Positions 6,316-7,584 of a stretch of DNA of 7,584 nucleotides are shown here, piece after piece. Source of the stretch: Thermoplasmata archaeon. Lineage in GTDB: Archaea; Thermoplasmatota; Thermoplasmata; Lutacidiplasmatales; UBA184. Location of the stretch: contig JASHVI010000259.1 of assembly GCA_030039525.1 (NCBI GenBank), positions 1 through 7,584 of the forward strand, read 5' to 3'. A program made the position numbers and the translations under genes. The notes under the pieces were generated by a model. That model did no database searches. It had not been told where the DNA came from and saw only the letters and a list, made by a program, of their open reading frames with translations. How positions within the stretch are numbered: position 1 is the first letter of the stretch; every line of letters begins with the position of its first letter.

Positions 6316-6390
6316 GGGACTGTGGGGTAGCTTGGTCCATCCTTCGGGGTTCGGGACTCCGAAACGCCAGTTCAAATCTGGCCAGTCCCA
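6316..6390 (+). tRNA. tRNA-Pro, anticodon CGG
   Basis: A complete cloverleaf folds by hand. The 7-bp acceptor stem is GGGACTG (6316-6322) with CAGTCCC (6383-6389), perfectly paired, and the discriminator is A6390. The D arm is GGGT/ATCC around an AGCTTGGTCC loop. The anticodon stem is CGGGG (6345-6349) with CTCCG (6357-6361), and its loop TTCGGGA carries anticodon CGG at 6352-6354 with G37. The variable loop is AAAC. The T arm is GCCAG/CTGGC around TTCAAAT. CGG reads the proline codon CCG. The D-arm wording, A73 and two T residues before the anticodon stem are as in archaeal tRNA-Pro. No intron is present and CCA is not encoded (TCC follows), so it is added after transcription. G37 implies m1G rather than t6A. 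Confidence 0.96.
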
Positions 6391-6482
6391 TCCGCCGGAC
6401 CCGCCTCCGCCGCAGCCACCCCCGAGGATCCTCGCCGAGCCGAACCCCCCTCGGTCCGGCGCCGCCTCGACCGCGTGCGCCG

Positions 6483-6491
6483 CTCATGTAG
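6483..6491 (+). promoter_or_regulatory. Putative TATA element of the Gly-rich surface protein gene
   Basis: CTCATGTAG is the only moderately AT-containing patch in the 125 bases between the tRNA and the ATG at 6516. It lies 25-33 bases upstream, consistent with a leaderless transcript. A weak match; the TAG within it is also an in-frame stop that fixes 6516 as the first possible start. Confidence 0.3.
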
Positions 6492-6515
6492 ACCAAGCGG
6501 CTTCCCGGCGCCGCC

Positions 6516-7584
6516 ATGCTCCGCGACGAAAGGGGTACTCTGGTCCGCTCGACGCTCCTCGCCCTCGTGACCCTCTTCCTGCTCCTGGCGGTCGTCCCGG
6601 GGCCGGTCTCCGCCGCACCGCCCACCGCCGCGAGCGTCACGGGCCCAGCGCCGGCGATCCGCGCGGCGACGACCGTCCTCACGAACTGCACGGAGTCGGC
6701 TCTCGCCGGAGCGGTCTCGACCTCCGGGTCCGTGGTGTACGGGGCGAACTGCTACACGATCACGTTCTCCGCGCCGATCACCATCGGCTCCGGCCTCACG
6801 GTCAACGTCTCCTCCGGAGGGTACGCGGTCGACTTCTCCGGCGGGGGGACCACGCAGCTCTTCCTGGTGGACGGAGGGACGCTGAACCTCAGCGGCTTCA
6901 CCCTCGAGTCCGCCCACGTCGCCGGGAACGCCGGGGGGACGGGGTCGGCGGGCACCTCCGGTAAGGCCGGAGTCAACGGGGCGGCCGGGTTCTCCCCGGG
7001 CAGCAGCGGGACCCCCGGGCGTTCGGGGAAGGCCGGGAAGCCCGGTAAGGACGGAAAGGCGGGGAAGGAGGGACAGGGCGGAGCGATCCGGATCGATGCC
7101 GGCACGGTCGCGCTCTTCGACGATGATTTCCTCTTGGACTCCGCCGTCGGCGGAACGGGCGGGTCCGGGGGCGCCGGAGGGAACGGAGGCGGCGGGGGCA
7201 ACGGCGGGAACGGGATCAACGGTCTCGCCGGAACCTACGGCAGCTCCGGCGGCGCCGGAGGCGGGGGCGGGAACGGCGGTGCGGGCGGCCGGGGAGGGAA
7301 GGGCGGTGCCGGCGGCGGCGGCGGAGCCGGAGGCTCGGGTAAAGGCGGGGCGATCTTCAATCGAGGCTCCCTTGAGCTCATCGACGACCCGTTCTCGGTC
7401 GACTACGCCGGCGGAGGCGATGGTGGCTGGGGCGGGCTCGGGGGGGTCGGGGGCAACGGCGGCGTCGGCGGAATCGGGGGCGGGGGTGGACAGGGCGGCT
7501 CCGGGCAGAACGGGAGCGGCGGGAACGGCGGGTCGGGCGGTCGGGACGGCACCAGCGCCCCCGGCGGGCCCGGGGGCGGCGGCG
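6516..7584 (+). CDS. Exported beta-helix-like protein with collagen-like and Gly-Gly-X arms (3' end outside window)
   Basis: An open frame of 356 codons that runs off the window. ATG 6516 is the first possible start, because an in-frame TAG lies 27 bases upstream. Residues 1-34 are a signal peptide: charged MLRDERGTLVRS, hydrophobic TLLALVTLFLLLAVV, probable cleavage after VSA or AA. Residues about 54-110 (VLTNCTESALAGAVSTSGSV onward, with Cys58 and Cys79) resemble the N-terminus of bacterial right-handed beta-helix surface proteins. Three related rung-like segments follow: 115-136 (FLVDGGTLNLSGFTL), 190-211 (AIRIDAGTVALFDDDF) and 279-299 (AIFNRGSLELIDDPF). Each leads into an arm with glycine at every third residue: 137-189, 212-278 and 300-345. 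The two later rungs begin with GGAI. Sequons at Asn57, Asn97, Asn124 and Asn332 could be glycosylated. A surface or adhesive role is inference, and the anchor, if any, lies beyond the window. Confidence 0.85.
   Translation, partial: MLRDERGTLVRSTLLALVTLFLLLAVVPGPVSAAPPTAASVTGPAPAIRAATTVLTNCTESALAGAVSTSGSVVYGANCYTITFSAPITIGSGLTVNVSSGGYAVDFSGGGTTQLFLVDGGTLNLSGFTLESAHVAGNAGGTGSAGTSGKAGVNGAAGFSPGSSGTPGRSGKAGKPGKDGKAGKEGQGGAIRIDAGTVALFDDDFLLDSAVGGTGGSGGAGGNGGGGGNGGNGINGLAGTYGSSGGAGGGGGNGGAGGRGGKGGAGGGGGAGGSGKGGAIFNRGSLELIDDPFSVDYAGGGDGGWGGLGGVGGNGGVGGIGGGGGQGGSGQNGSGGNGGSGGRDGTSAPGGPGGGG
6924..7082 (+). repeat. Collagen-like Gly-X-Y arm (Lys-rich)
   Basis: Codons 137-189 of the surface protein. 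Glycine falls at every third position from 137 to 158, slips by one at FSP (159-161), and resumes from 162 to 189. The second part reads GTPGRSGKAGKPGKDGKAGK followed by EGQG, with Lys at X and Ala, Pro, Asp or Glu at Y. This charge pattern is typical of collagen-like stretches in bacteria. With 8 plus 10 triplets it is short for a stable collagen triple helix. Confidence 0.85.
7149..7349 (+). repeat. Gly-Gly-X triplet arm 1
   Basis: Codons 212-278 of the surface protein: glycine at every third residue without a break over 23 triplets. The second position is also Gly in most triplets and X is mainly Thr, Ser, Ala, Asn, Arg or Lys. This is the pattern of polyglycine-II-type bundles as well as of low-complexity PGRS-like sequence. 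At DNA level it is an imperfect GGCGGN repeat. Confidence 0.85.
7413..7550 (+). repeat. Gly-Gly-X triplet arm 2
   Basis: Codons 300-345: glycine at every third residue over 16 triplets, with hydrophobic X residues (Trp305, Leu308, Val311, Val317, Ile320) in the first half and polar ones later. The phase breaks at TSAP (346-349) and Gly-rich sequence continues to the window edge. The hydrophobic X residues distinguish this arm from the first Gly-Gly-X arm. Confidence 0.8.

Noticed and set aside
6316..6390. tRNA-Pro as a direct substrate of the Elp3 and methylthiotransferase encoded nearby
   Set aside because: Elp3 modifies U34 and this tRNA has C34. The methylthiotransferase needs t6A37 and this tRNA has G37.
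6384..6400. Encoded CCA end of the tRNA
   Set aside because: The discriminator A6390 is followed by TCC, so CCA is not encoded; the CCCA at 6387-6390 is acceptor stem plus discriminator.
6068..6964. 298-codon plus-strand frame running through the tRNA gene
   Set aside because: It spans a complete tRNA, and its product is Arg/Pro-rich noise. The signal peptide and Gly repeats downstream are in a different frame starting at 6516.
6752..7219. Pro-rich 155-codon minus-strand frame (PPLPPPPPFPPAPP-like)
   Set aside because: Pro codons CCN are simply the complement of the Gly codons of the surface protein.
7149..7584. CRISPR array or tandem satellite
   Set aside because: The periodicity is 3 bases within an open reading frame, with no constant repeat unit of 24-40 bases and no unique spacers.

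Overview
The window is GC-rich DNA (roughly 70% by eye), densely packed and almost certainly archaeal. It carries the archaeal form of S-adenosylmethionine synthetase, an archaeal/eukaryal-type tRNA methylthiotransferase, an NreA-type repair protein, a tRNA gene without an encoded CCA end, and short AT-rich islands 22-60 bases before start codons that look like TATA boxes with little or no leader. A high-GC Thermoplasmatota-like archaeon would fit, but that lineage is an inference.

Layout. 2-703 (+) is the 3' end of elp3 (wobble-uridine tRNA modification). 785-1981 (+) is mat, which makes AdoMet. It converges on a small VOC-fold gene at 2008-2403 (-). 2541-3812 (+) is a MiaB-like tRNA ms2t6A37 methylthiotransferase, divergent from the VOC gene. 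3886-4821 (+) is an unrecognised membrane-anchored protein with two helical segments and two C-terminal zinc ribbons. It converges, with an 18-base gap, on nreA at 4840-6144 (-). A divergent spacer holding a 9-bp inverted repeat separates nreA from a tRNA-Pro(CGG) at 6316-6390 (+). From 6516 to the window edge (+) an exported, Gly-rich protein begins and runs off the end.

The left part is housekeeping. Elp3 and the methylthiotransferase are radical-SAM tRNA modifiers of the anticodon loop (positions 34 and 37), and mat between them supplies their cofactor. The genes are not one operon, since each appears to have its own promoter and the VOC gene is inverted. NreA is a PCNA-associated repair factor.

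The right edge, past the tRNA gene, is the most interesting part. The protein starting at 6516 has a signal peptide and an N-terminal beta-helix-like domain. It then has three related rung-like segments, each followed by a long arm with glycine at every third residue. The first arm is Lys-rich and collagen-like; the next two are Gly-Gly-X. No stretch over 300 bases lacks a gene; the longest spacer is about 170 bases, between nreA and the tRNA.
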